Below, one piece after another: positions 61,601 through 64,000 of a stretch of 64,000 nt of DNA. Origin of the DNA: Rhabdornis inornatus (taxonomy: Eukaryota > Chordata > Aves > Passeriformes > Rhabdornithidae); contig VWZS01009934.1 in NCBI GenBank assembly GCA_013397075.1, positions 1,550,001 through 1,614,000 of the forward strand, in the 5' to 3' direction. Both the position numbers and the translations under genes were made by a program. Each line of letters opens with the position of its first letter. Position 1 is the stretch's first letter. The notes beneath the pieces were generated by a model. That model did no database searches. It was not told the DNA's origin and worked only from the letters and a program-made list of their open reading frames with translations.

Positions 61601-63232
61601 AAATTGCTTTCAACAGCCATGGTTTTTCACCCAGCCTGCCATACCTTGCAACCAAGTTTAGGAGAGAGTCCCCAGTAATTTTCTTCACAGCGTTCACACT
61701 TTTGTCCCTGAGTGTGAGGGGGACAAATGCATTGGCCAGAATCAGCATCACAGTTATTCTGAGTATGGGCACAGTCACAGGCTGCAAGAGAAACAGAACC
61801 AAATGAGTAACTTTATCCATGCTTCACTAGAGAAAAAACTCAAAGACCACCAATAGTCTTACTTTTCTTATGCAGTACATTTGCCTATTCCACTAGGAAC
61901 TCCTTGCCATCTCTAATCACTGAGAAACAAATCATGACTACAGTGACATTTCATCTTTTTACTGGAAGCCCATTACTGCTTACTGACTTAGCCTGTTTGG
62001 TCTTTCAAAAAGCAGTGCTGCTCTTCCAGAGGGGGATCAACAAGACCACACAAATTTATTTTTGGAGTAGAGTACATTTGTAGGAAAAAAACTTCTATTA
62101 CAGAGGACACAAAACTCATCAGGGGATGTGCTGATGTTCTCAAGCAGATGAAAGGATTAATCTCAAGAATTGCTTGTTGAATAATAGGAATGGATAACTA
62201 TTTTATAATAACTAACTACTGCAGGATGCATTTGGCAATTTAAGAAACGAATTATTATTCCTGTTAAAAAGCAAAATTTCAGGGAAGTGATTTAATTAAT
62301 CTTTTTAGTAACATTTAAGTAATTTCCAGTAATGAAATCGTTAAAGGTACCCAATGCATCTTTGATTCTTAGTAAAGACAAAGTATATTCATTTCAAAAC
62401 ATAATCTTATCACAATCTCACTGCATATTTCATTTTAATGTACTGTTTGAGGCAAGAAAAAAGTGGCTTTGTCTGGCTGAAGAAAAGGCAGGCATTCCTT
62501 TAACTATACTGTATTGAAAAGGGCATCTTATTAACATGAAATATTAGGTTTTGATGGCATGTTCTTTTTTTAGATGAACAATTTCTTCCTTATCATGATT
62601 AAAAATTGTACACAGCCAGGTGATGATGGGAAAATAGGGTGAATGACTTCTTATCAAAATATGAAAAATATATTTAAGAGTTAAATGAAAAACTAAAGTA
62701 AAAATCTTTAGGAGTAGAAGCTCTTCAATTTCCCAACTGCAGAAAAAAAAGTTTCATTCTGTTTGAAGGACTGAAGGGTTTTGTAATAAAGAGACAAAGG
62801 AGGTATTGAGGATGTAATATTTCTCTCATGCACCCTTTATGAGTTATTTCATAGTCACCACCTTTTACAAGGAGCCACACAGTCAGCAAAGAAACGTTTT
62901 GTTCCCCAGCTAATCAAAGTATTAGTAGACCTTCCTACAGATTCTTCTGTATAGTCATCAAAATAACTGACCTTTGCCAGAGTTCAACATATAATGTATT
63001 GCTGAAAGAAATTCCAGACAAACTCTGGAAGGATTGTGGATTAGAGCTTACGTGTGCAGCCACCATCCTGGAACGCGTAAAAGCCATGAGCACAACGATC
63101 ACACTTCTCTCCAGCCACTCCTGGCACACAGTGACACTGTCCCTGATGATTGCAGTCCTCAGACACTGAGCCAAAATGACTGCAGTTGCAGGGAATGCAG
63201 CCAAGCCCAGTAAGCAGCCCATAATACCCATT
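18429..63232 (-). CDS. LAMA1: LAMA1, laminin subunit alpha-1 (43 exons, C-terminal ~70% of chain)
   Basis: Forty-three exons join in frame (hand sum 6,468 nt; 2,155 residues plus stop). Domain order in this fragment: LE repeats (about 1-220), laminin IV type A domain (220-400), LE repeats (400-615), coiled coil (615-1185), LG1-LG3 (1186-1750), Pro-rich hinge, LG4-LG5 to the end. The chain joins beta and gamma subunits through the coiled coil to form laminin-111/121 of basement membranes. LG1-3 bind integrins; LG4-5 bind dystroglycan, sulfatide and heparan sulfate (family knowledge). Alpha-1 rather than alpha-2 is shown by IKVAV at the LG1 start, VTHSIPACIG in LG4, the ECVSCDDNC junction and the C-terminus SRAFDLRGVFPHSCPG. 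If the human gene has 63 exons, these are 21-63. The 5' part is beyond 64000. One intron uses a GC donor. Confidence 0.97.
19039..19261 (-). CDS. LAMA1: LAMA1 exon w42: LG5
   Basis: Acceptor tgtttgtgcag, donor gtaggt; phase 0 start, one extra base. It encodes VLFHVNNGAGRITATYEPRG, then LCDGKWHKLQANKSKHHISL and STSADTNNPIYVGGYP. Confidence 0.98.
20325..20458 (-). CDS. LAMA1: LAMA1 exon w41: LG5
   Basis: Acceptor acttattttcag, donor gtaggc; two leading bases, phase 0 end. It encodes REGYKVRSDVNITLEFRTTA, then VLLGVSSAKVDAIGLEIVHG. It is almost identical to the mammalian alpha-1 LG5 segment. Confidence 0.98.
21055..21208 (-). CDS. LAMA1: LAMA1 exon w40: LG4 end, LG5 start
   Basis: Acceptor tatgcttag, donor gtaagt; phase 0 start, one extra base. 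It encodes VTHSIPACIGSMTINGKQLD, then NKCYEIVQEGTFFDGSGFAA. VTHSIPACIG distinguishes alpha-1 from alpha-2 (VTYSIDGCVR). Confidence 0.98.
21585..21785 (+). mobile_element. CR1 LINE 3'-end fragment
   Basis: It contains CACTGGAACAGGCTCCCCAG and GGAAGTGGTCACAGC, and ends near GGCATTCTACAATTCTAC, the classic CR1 3' region and terminal octamer-like repeat. It is antisense to LAMA1, in the intron between exons w39 and w40. Confidence 0.88.
22304..22462 (-). CDS. LAMA1: LAMA1 exon w39: LG4 with KRK cluster
   Basis: Acceptor ctttttccag, donor gtaaga; 159 nt, phase 0-0. It encodes VKTEYVKRKGTIIVDGRELV, then LDVEGKLYVGGLPLDYVPKN. The KRK (codons at 22436-22444) matches a basic cluster that in mouse LG4 supports heparin, sulfatide and dystroglycan binding (family knowledge). 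Confidence 0.97.
22463..24409 (-). other. LAMA1: LAMA1 intron between w38 and w39
   Basis: 1.9 kb, no recognised repeat family or extra exon; several short frames on both strands without domain signatures. Confidence 0.65.
24410..24599 (-). CDS. LAMA1: LAMA1 exon w38: LG4, AG73-equivalent strand
   Basis: Acceptor ttgtctag, donor gtaggt; one leading base, phase 0 end. With exon w37 it forms RKKLSVQLDLRT, the equivalent of the mouse syndecan-binding AG73 peptide, then FASSGLIYYMAHQNQVDYAA and FSFDLGKGKAVA. Confidence 0.97.
25671..25783 (-). CDS. LAMA1: LAMA1 exon w37: start of LG4
   Basis: Acceptor attaacag, donor gtgagt; phase 0 start, two extra bases. It encodes VVCAKDELPGHVQGAHQFGL, then AKGSHLTLLFNQSAVRK. 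GAHQFGL and FNQSAVRKK are shared with mammalian alpha-1. Confidence 0.96.
26911..27073 (-). CDS. LAMA1: LAMA1 exon w36: end of LG3 and Pro-rich LG3-LG4 hinge
   Basis: Acceptor catatag, donor gtatgt; one leading base, phase 0 end. It encodes LLYFTTSMKYEHVDMDSCFL, then a proline-rich hinge including PELQALPVPLRPLTDTKK. The exon ends in seven adenines right at the donor. The hinge separates integrin-binding LG1-3 from dystroglycan-binding LG4-5. Confidence 0.95.
27153..27197. repeat. (GAGAG)n minisatellite
   Basis: About 45 bases of GAGAG pentamers on the + strand (pyrimidine-rich in the LAMA1 transcript), in the intron between w35 and w36, about 80 bases before the w36 acceptor. Confidence 0.95.
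27526..27711 (-). CDS. LAMA1: LAMA1 exon w35: LG3
   Basis: Acceptor ctttttcag, donor gtaagt; one leading, two trailing bases. It encodes IITVQVDESKPAELRLGSAA, then NFYAGGIPAGEGIFGLKLAG and SFHGCISNLIFNK. The SFHGCI-x-NLIFN string is alpha-1 LG3. Confidence 0.97.
28197..28348 (-). CDS. LAMA1: LAMA1 exon w34: LG3
   Basis: Acceptor aaatctacag, donor gtacat; phase 0 start, two extra bases. It encodes PFFSIMLIDGHLAVHVNAGD, then GTYSDGQEHSVILIRNK. TGTYSDGQEHSI of mammalian alpha-1 aligns directly. Confidence 0.97.
28599..28645. repeat. (AC)23 microsatellite in LAMA1 GC-AG intron
   Basis: Forty-seven bases of uninterrupted AC on + strand, that is (GU)n in the LAMA1 transcript, about 160 bases after the GC donor of exon w33. 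UG tracts are known binding sites for splicing factors such as TDP-43 and CELF proteins. Confidence 0.97.
28804..28974 (-). CDS. LAMA1: LAMA1 exon w33: LG3 with furin-type RQRR site and GC donor
   Basis: Acceptor aaaatag before 28974; 171 nt, phase 0-0. It encodes PIHSVSIMNNGYIELVPKSL, SPESELMATFATKNSSGIIL and AGLSRGLEKRQRRQAHL. The exon is followed by GCAAGT, not GT. Only this boundary gives the phase needed by exon w34 and rebuilds AHL-PFFSIML. The nearest GT, four bases on, shifts the frame. RQRR (28816-28827) fits the proprotein convertase consensus RxRR and aligns with the RRKRRQ cleavage region of laminin alpha-2. Human alpha-1 as I recall it has EKRGDREEAHV here. Confidence 0.94.
29158..29272 (-). 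CDS. LAMA1: LAMA1 exon w32: end of LG2
   Basis: Acceptor ttgtgtttcag, donor gtagga; one leading base, phase 0 end. It encodes KGLNSRMYVGCIKNLEISRS, then TFDLLRNSYGVRKGCVLE. GCIKNLEISRSTFDLLRNSY is identical to remembered mammalian alpha-1. Confidence 0.97.
30395..30536 (-). CDS. LAMA1: LAMA1 exon w31: LG2
   Basis: Acceptor ttctttgcag, donor gtaaag; two leading and two trailing bases. It encodes ILAVMDAYNLNYKETKQGES, then DLNRSDKDPIFIGGLPRSRA. ETKQGE-x-PG-x-xSDLNR is specific to alpha-1. Confidence 0.97.
31135..31279 (-). CDS. LAMA1: LAMA1 exon w30: LG2
   Basis: Acceptor ttcctctcag, donor gtaggc; phase 0 start, one extra base. It encodes RDFLSLELVDGKVRVTVDLG, then RYNNGTWYKISFNRNKKQ. It matches RDFLSIEL and RRYNNGTWYKIAF of mammalian alpha-1. 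Confidence 0.97.
32425..32575 (-). CDS. LAMA1: LAMA1 exon w29: LG2
   Basis: Acceptor acttctgtag, donor gtaaga; one leading base, phase 0 end. It encodes PQDEDTSFHFDGSGYSVVEK, then FFSTFSPNGLLLYLASNGT. A CR1 fragment ends about 80 bases upstream of this acceptor. Confidence 0.96.
32659..32995 (-). mobile_element. CR1 LINE 3' fragment
   Basis: The + strand reads ATTGGAAGGGACCTTAAAGC, CTGCCATGGGCAGGGACACC and CAGCCTGGCCTTGAACACTC, the complement of a CR1 3' end. It is sense to LAMA1, in the intron before exon w29, its 3' end about 80 bases from that exon's acceptor. Confidence 0.93.
33834..33958 (-). CDS. LAMA1: LAMA1 exon w28: end of LG1
   Basis: Acceptor gtcttatag, donor gtattt; phase 0 start, two extra bases. 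It encodes KSPAVKVTHFKGCLGEASLN, then GKSVGLWNYVEREGKCNGCF. It contains the closing disulfide cysteines of LG1. Confidence 0.97.
34489..34639 (-). CDS. LAMA1: LAMA1 exon w27: LG1
   Basis: Acceptor atttggcag, donor gttaac; one leading base, phase 0 end. It encodes FGKTGTLSIEEMNSNQKPSP, then STLMFIGGLGGQIK. SSNQKSPTK / NSNQKPSPK is an alpha-1 marker. Confidence 0.96.
34801..34934 (-). CDS. LAMA1: LAMA1 exon w26: LG1
   Basis: Acceptor gctgtttttcag, donor gtaatt; phase 0 start, two extra bases. It encodes TDFLAVEMRRGKVALLWDLG, then SGSTRVEYPDFQIDNNKWHR. DFLAVEMRRGKVA is nearly identical to mammalian alpha-1. Confidence 0.97.
35741..35884 (-). CDS. LAMA1: LAMA1 exon w25: IKVAV site and start of LG1
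   Basis: Acceptor tttactcccag, donor gtaagt; 144 nt, phase 0-0. The exon opens with IKVAVSADRDCIRAYQPQIS, the classical alpha-1 IKVAV cell-adhesive site, and continues into LG1 (NLLFYLGSNGK). Confidence 0.98.
35885..37799 (-). other. LAMA1: LAMA1 intron between w24 and w25
   Basis: 1.9 kb separating the coiled coil from the IKVAV/LG1 exon. It holds the A-rich block at 36665-36880; otherwise ordinary. Confidence 0.7.
36665..36880. repeat. A-rich low-complexity block ending in telomere-like CCCTAA and poly-C
   Basis: About 200 bases of A/CAAA sequence, then CCTAAACCCTAACCC (36853-36867) and a C run. Phe-rich frames on the minus strand come from this composition. LAMA1 intron between w24 and w25. 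Confidence 0.85.
37800..37954 (-). CDS. LAMA1: LAMA1 exon w24: C-terminal end of coiled coil
   Basis: Acceptor tgttttcacag, donor gtaagt; two leading bases, phase 0 end. It encodes FTAEKQVKEVEAQASLLLDR, then LKPLKMLEENLNRNLSEIKE and LISQARKQAAS. This very conserved segment pairs with the beta and gamma chains at the base of the long arm. Confidence 0.97.
38219..38404 (-). CDS. LAMA1: LAMA1 exon w23: coiled coil
   Basis: Acceptor gtgtttcag, donor gtaagt; two leading, one trailing base. It encodes TRKYMLEVKEQAVSANTTSA, then FSQKLMNTSSTLSQVNDSLR and KTSELITDSSKA. LNTSASLSRVN in mammals aligns with LMNTSSTLSQVN. Confidence 0.94.
39366..39482 (-). CDS. LAMA1: LAMA1 exon w22: coiled coil
   Basis: Acceptor attctacag, donor gtaagt; two leading, one trailing base. 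It encodes LLFGLNELNKKVEKIQESTD, then KIGNQLNDSLLTLRALPN. Confidence 0.92.
40632..40725 (-). CDS. LAMA1: LAMA1 exon w21: coiled coil
   Basis: Acceptor tttttag, donor gtcagt (a weaker GT donor); phase 0 start, one extra base. It encodes PDESLSLLGKETLLLSSRFQ then NEAKNLKKNSDG. Confidence 0.91.
41622..41676. repeat. poly-A / poly-G tract with one ambiguous base
   Basis: A run of As, an N at 41637, another A run, then a long G run. The N marks uncertain assembly in this homopolymer. It lies in the LAMA1 intron between w20 and w21. Confidence 0.95.
41845..41983 (-). CDS. LAMA1: LAMA1 exon w20: coiled coil
   Basis: Acceptor tccatttag, donor gtaagt; one leading base completes Ser, phase 0 end. It encodes DLSRVRNVTLNATAAIYTHS, then VIERTESLADDASKVMNGPL. 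NVSLNAT/NVTLNAT is shared with mammalian alpha-1. Confidence 0.94.
42550..42713 (-). CDS. LAMA1: LAMA1 exon w19: coiled coil
   Basis: Acceptor tttttttgcag, donor gtgata; phase 0 start, two extra bases. It encodes VEVHQDGLVLWSTKLRHHVD, then ELVMQMSVRGVLDLVYRAEE and HATQFQRLADALE. DLVYRAEEHA-x-x-FQRLAD is strongly alpha-1-like. Confidence 0.96.
42805..42921 (-). CDS. LAMA1: LAMA1 exon w18: coiled coil
   Basis: Acceptor atgctgtag, donor gtaagt; 117 nt, phase 0-0. It encodes DKKLKIKEGEEVSTMLIEEG, then KVLLNAAAALAQDVKNSTF. It corresponds to the SDKKLHVQEE block of mammalian alpha-1. Confidence 0.93.
43149..43359 (-). CDS. LAMA1: LAMA1 exon w17: coiled coil
   Basis: Acceptor cttttttcag, donor gtaaga; one leading base, phase 0 end. 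It encodes AAEKLLTQVQKEYLKPQQEL, then SKQNSRLQDAQDLVNEALAD and ISSNLAELN. It is a clear amphipathic helix. Confidence 0.94.
43360..45668 (-). other. LAMA1: LAMA1 intron between w16 and w17
   Basis: 2.3 kb without recognisable repeats or exons. A repeated TTTGTATCACAT word occurs at about 45413 and 45480. Confidence 0.7.
45669..45831 (-). CDS. LAMA1: LAMA1 exon w16: coiled coil
   Basis: Acceptor cctactcag, donor gtaagc; two leading, two trailing bases. It encodes LAEAALSLNETLGLDLPLSN, then SLQDDISALLDTLRKKDFVQ and QHHNATTVLK. The LHQNAT-like end matches mammalian alpha-1. Confidence 0.92.
46002..46113 (-). CDS. LAMA1: LAMA1 exon w15: coiled coil
   Basis: Acceptor tattctag, donor gtatcc; phase 0 start, one extra base. 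It encodes TTRFLKKAQQLDTMTQKTRN then KSQELTGFIDTVHTTIK. It is helical with heptad-like hydrophobic spacing. Confidence 0.88.
46985..47362 (+). mobile_element. CR1 LINE 3' fragment
   Basis: The + strand carries CTCTACAACTCCCTGAAAGG, AGAGGTTGGATATTAGG and GGTTGGACTCAAAGATCTTG, ending in the tandem octamer GATTCTGTGATTCTGTG. The intact terminal repeat indicates a relatively young copy. It is antisense to LAMA1, in the intron between w14 and w15, and ends about 95 bases from the w14 donor. Confidence 0.93.
47458..47556 (-). CDS. LAMA1: LAMA1 exon w14: coiled coil
   Basis: Acceptor tttcttatag, donor gtaggt; 99 nt, phase 0-0. It encodes RSIVPREDASYSLDTAEANL then LNLSGGIDFLHEE. Identity to mammalian alpha-1 is weak here; it is placed by phase continuity with both neighbours and by matching length. 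It is the least certain exon of the series. Confidence 0.8.
47557..50381 (-). other. LAMA1: LAMA1 intron between w13 and w14 (largest in window)
   Basis: 2.8 kb, AT-rich, with an AT/CA dinucleotide stretch around 48250-48280. No additional exon is needed, because the flanking exons join in phase and the coiled-coil length agrees with mammalian alpha-1. Confidence 0.7.
49048..49066. repeat. short inverted repeat with splice-donor-like GTAAGT
   Basis: ACTTACTT, spacer AAG, AAGTAAGT. The surrounding 100 bases hold several more CTTACTTA/TAAGTAAG words. Deep in the 2.8-kb intron between w13 and w14. Confidence 0.8.
50382..50524 (-). CDS. LAMA1: LAMA1 exon w13: start of coiled-coil domain
   Basis: Acceptor gtttatttag, donor gtaaaa; two leading bases, phase 0 end. 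It encodes CDDNCTGVLLNSLDYLNEAM, then NLTGIDRVPYGILSELENAT. The CDDxC pair makes the interchain disulfides at the top of the coiled coil (family knowledge). Confidence 0.95.
51289..51345 (-). mobile_element. short CR1 3'-end fragment
   Basis: TTCACAGAATGGTTGAGGTT and the following GATGAGACCTCCAGAG resemble the complement of the CR1 terminus. Only about 57 bases, diverged; LAMA1 intron between w12 and w13. Confidence 0.6.
51507..51700 (-). CDS. LAMA1: LAMA1 exon w12: last LE repeats before coiled coil
   Basis: Acceptor tccctgcag, donor gtaggt; one leading and one trailing base. It encodes CSPGYYGDPQLPGGSCHPCQ, then CNPGGSVDGNCDGATGQCLC and CEECEPRHLLVEDECV. The donor sits at the end of a TGTGTGTGT run, so several GT dinucleotides compete. 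Only the GTAGGT donor after 51507 gives the right phase and restores ECVSCDDNC. Confidence 0.93.
51937..52023 (-). CDS. LAMA1: LAMA1 exon w11: LE repeat
   Basis: Acceptor cttcctccag, donor gtgagt; 87 nt, one leading base and two trailing. It encodes FSPTCVLKDVQDYYCDACLP then GYEGQYCE. A second AG six bases inside the exon (gttttag) would also keep frame but would drop two residues (Phe-Ser). The first AG is preferred because mammalian alpha-1 keeps SFSPTC. Confidence 0.92.
52832..52865. repeat. (GGA)n trinucleotide tract
   Basis: About 34 bases of GGA/GAA triplets, (UCC)n in the LAMA1 transcript, 65 bases after the w10 donor. Three GATAAC copies lie just before it (52790-52817). Confidence 0.93.
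52931..53052 (-). CDS. LAMA1: LAMA1 exon w10: LE repeat
   Basis: Acceptor tgtgtctcag, donor gtagcc; phase 0 start, two extra bases. It encodes NCRDNTVGDYCSACAPGYYG, then KVTGSANDCSPCACPKANPV. The GYYGKVTGSAxDC run fits alpha-1 as remembered. Confidence 0.95.
53053..54774 (-). other. LAMA1: LAMA1 intron between w9 and w10
   Basis: 1.7 kb containing an A-rich block near 53335-53412 and the perfect hairpin at 54354-54383. No exon. Confidence 0.7.
54354..54383. repeat. perfect 13-bp inverted repeat with 4-base loop
   Basis: AAGAGTCTGTGGT (54354-54366), loop ACAG, then its exact complement ACCACAGACTCTT (54371-54383). A third, imperfect copy of the left arm follows at 54388-54409. It lies in the LAMA1 intron between w9 and w10. 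Confidence 0.95.
54775..54912 (-). CDS. LAMA1: LAMA1 exon w9: LE repeat
   Basis: Acceptor acaactag, donor gtatgt; 138 nt, phase 0-0. It encodes SCAPGYYRRKHTELSVREPH, then APCVPCQCNNHSETCDPDTG and KCL. The CNNHS-x-TCDP-x-TGKC string is a typical laminin alpha LE segment. Confidence 0.95.
55052..55172 (-). CDS. LAMA1: LAMA1 exon w8: end of L4 and resumed LE repeat
   Basis: Acceptor tatcttgtag, donor gtactg; one leading base completes Arg, phase 0 end. It encodes IANISMELAVKFEEMHVGRP, then EQCRCPAGYTGLSCQ, the second half of the LE module split by the L4 domain. Confidence 0.94.
56203..56330 (-). CDS. LAMA1: LAMA1 exon w7: laminin IV type A domain C-terminus
   Basis: Acceptor ttccctag, donor gtaaag; phase 0 start, two extra bases at end. 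It encodes DSWKYFNSVSDEPVLRSDFM, then SNVEYILIKAAYGQGLQQS. The ILIKAxYGQGLQQSR motif closes the L4 domain. Confidence 0.96.
56442..56627 (-). CDS. LAMA1: LAMA1 exon w6: laminin IV type A domain core
   Basis: Acceptor ccaaacag, donor gtaagc; 186 nt, phase 0-0. It encodes LMTYGGKLRYTVAFYASDGF, then GTSNFEPQILMKGG, then IPSPENGVRTDKEVEMKE. This matches the L4 core of alpha-1 (YGGKL-x-Y-x-VAFY). Confidence 0.96.
57230..57409 (-). CDS. LAMA1: LAMA1 exon w5: laminin IV type A domain
   Basis: Acceptor tgtcacag, donor gtaaga; 180 nt, phase 0-0. It encodes ITLTPDQAILPVVAQSNLTG, then RKHLNTETFYWKLPEQFQGD. The YWKLPEQFQGDQ signature is diagnostic of the L4 domain. Confidence 0.96.
57760..57903 (-). CDS. 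LAMA1: LAMA1 exon w4: LE repeat leading into laminin IV domain
   Basis: Acceptor tcctctag, donor gtaagt; 144 nt, phase 0-0. It encodes ENVFGLQCSECKPGTFGLSA, then CTPCFCFGMSTSCSELEDHV. The LE module is interrupted here by the globular laminin IV type A domain, as in all long alpha chains. Confidence 0.95.
58100..58190. repeat. A-rich low-complexity block
   Basis: AAACAAA/AAAACAAAC-type sequence, in the LAMA1 intron between w3 and w4. A similar shorter block lies at 53335-53412. Confidence 0.85.
59025..59261 (-). CDS. LAMA1: LAMA1 exon w3: two LE repeats
   Basis: Acceptor ctgctaag, donor gtacca; 237 nt, phase 0-0. It encodes ACNCSNTGSANLQCDVLTGQ, CQCKMEFGGRDCSRCALGYR and VACDCDLSGTRAETC, ending in CTCK. 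Cysteine spacing is that of laminin LE modules. Confidence 0.95.
59262..61644 (-). other. LAMA1: LAMA1 intron between w2 and w3
   Basis: 2.4 kb with no recognised repeat family. Open frames on the + strand (59280-60216) lack domain signatures and are treated as chance. Confidence 0.7.
61645..61781 (-). CDS. LAMA1: LAMA1 exon w2: LE repeat
   Basis: Acceptor ctcttgcag, donor gtatgg; two leading bases complete a Pro codon, phase 0 end. It encodes CDCAHTQNNCDADSGQCICP then PHTQGQKCERCEENYWGL, an eight-cysteine LE module close to remembered human alpha-1 CDCPHTQNTCD. Confidence 0.94.
63052..63232 (-). CDS. LAMA1: LAMA1 exon w1: LE (EGF-like) repeats
   Basis: Acceptor ctccaacag, donor gtaagc; phase 0 start, one extra base at the end. 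It encodes NGYYGLLTGLGCIPCNCSHF and the next LE repeat with Cys spacing CHCVPGVAGEKCDRCAHGFY. It is the most 5' LAMA1 exon in the window. Confidence 0.94.
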
Positions 63233-64000
63233 CTGTTGGAGAAGAAATAAATAGATTTGAGCTATGTTTCACAAATTTTTGAAAACACTACAATATACAC
63301 TCTTGTTTTCTCTTGTTTGCTCCCCATGATGTCTGACCTGCATGAATCTTGGCCAGCACTGCATGACTGCTGTGGAAAGACTCCCTGGAATTATCCCTTC
63401 ACTGTTGCCAACTATAAAGCAATATGCACTCGGGTGAAAAACTCAACCCTGAAATGCTCTCATGGTCCTCTAATCTAATAAGCAAGACACTATGTTTTGA
63501 AGTCTGATGTTATTCTAATTTAAAGACTTGCAGGAGGTGAGGGTGGGCTGTGCTGATCAAGCACAGATACCTGTGACTATGAATGAAAGCCTAGAATGGA
63601 GCAGGGCAGTGACCTAGTGCACATATGTGTGTGTTCAAAATCATTCAGCTGGGCCGGAACAAAAGGCAGTAACTGGGCACAGACTTCCTGCTCTGGTCTC
63701 TGATGTAGTTCTACACTTAGCATAGGCTGGAAACTGCTGGTTTGTATCACCAGTGAATATCTGCTTGTTCTTGTAACAGGCCTGCCTTTCAGCGGAATCC
63801 CGTGTTGGCAGGCAGCCATGATGTATTCATTATCACCAACCACATTTCTTCAGATATTCCCTACTCAGACTAAATTTTACAGAAGCACAGCTCTAAGATC
63901 CCTTCAGGTTAACAGCGTTTGGTTTGGTTTTTGACTGCACACTGTCAGCACCAGCCTGAACAGCCCTATGCAGAAGGGTGCTGAATCAGTTATATAGCTT
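63233..64000 (-). other. LAMA1: LAMA1 intron upstream of w1
   Basis: No further LE-type exon (cysteine-rich minus-strand frame) was seen before the window ends. A minus-strand open frame at 63577-63843 has no laminin pattern. Confidence 0.65.

Larger units (their letters stand above)
18590..63051 (-). other. LAMA1: remaining LAMA1 introns (all other stretches over 300 bases)
   Basis: The introns not listed singly range from about 130 bases to 1.3 kb. They were read for frame-compatible exons, RNA genes and repeats. Besides the CR1 pieces, microsatellites and inverted repeats given as separate entries, I see nothing in them. All have AG acceptors, and all but one have GT donors. Confidence 0.6.

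Noticed and set aside
3121..63232. First-pass labels ARHGAP18 and LAMA2
   Set aside because: Residue-level comparison favours the paralogues: IKVAV, VTHSIPACIG and the SRAFDLRGVFPHSCPG end for LAMA1; AAGLLKMFIRELPSPLF and HCLDPDAFMLDVY for ARHGAP28.

Overview
The window is vertebrate, almost certainly avian. It has large AT-rich introns, several CR1 LINE fragments ending in ATTCTGTG-type repeats, and a diverged LTR pair beginning TGTTATGGTTTAACCCC of a kind common in neoavian birds. I cannot fix the species. All comparisons with mammalian proteins are from memory, not from a search.

Two protein-coding genes meet tail to tail. On the + strand, 3121-13036 carries the last seven coding exons of ARHGAP28, a Rho GTPase-activating protein. 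They hold the second half of the RhoGAP domain, a basic linker and the conserved C-terminal tail; the arginine-finger exon lies upstream of the window. On the - strand, 63232 down to 18429 carries 43 consecutive coding exons of LAMA1 (laminin alpha-1). They run from the mid-chain LE (EGF-like) repeats through the second laminin IV domain, the terminal LE repeats, the coiled coil and all five LG domains to the stop codon. Splice phases agree at every junction. The hand-summed LAMA1 coding length is 6,468 nt (2,155 residues plus stop), about 70% of a typical alpha-1 chain. No frameshift or premature stop was seen.

Layout: 1-3120 ARHGAP28 intron; 3121-13036 ARHGAP28 exons, with a tandem LTR remnant at 5626-6428; 13037 to about 17 kb ARHGAP28 3'UTR and intergenic DNA with several AATAAA signals; about 18.05 kb probable LAMA1 poly(A) signal; 18429-63232 LAMA1; 63233-64000 LAMA1 intron. 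The pair matches the mammalian ARHGAP28/LAMA1 neighbourhood and is the paralogue of ARHGAP18/LAMA2, so it is easy to mislabel. The two genes need not act together. ARHGAP28 is an intracellular Rho regulator, while laminin alpha-1 is a secreted basement-membrane subunit; their adjacency is an ancient linkage.

The most interesting points are a furin-type RQRR site in the LG3 domain of LAMA1, at the position where laminin alpha-2 is cleaved and mammalian alpha-1 (as I recall it) is not, and the fact that the exon carrying it is frame-neutral and followed by a GC-AG intron with a (UG)23 tract.
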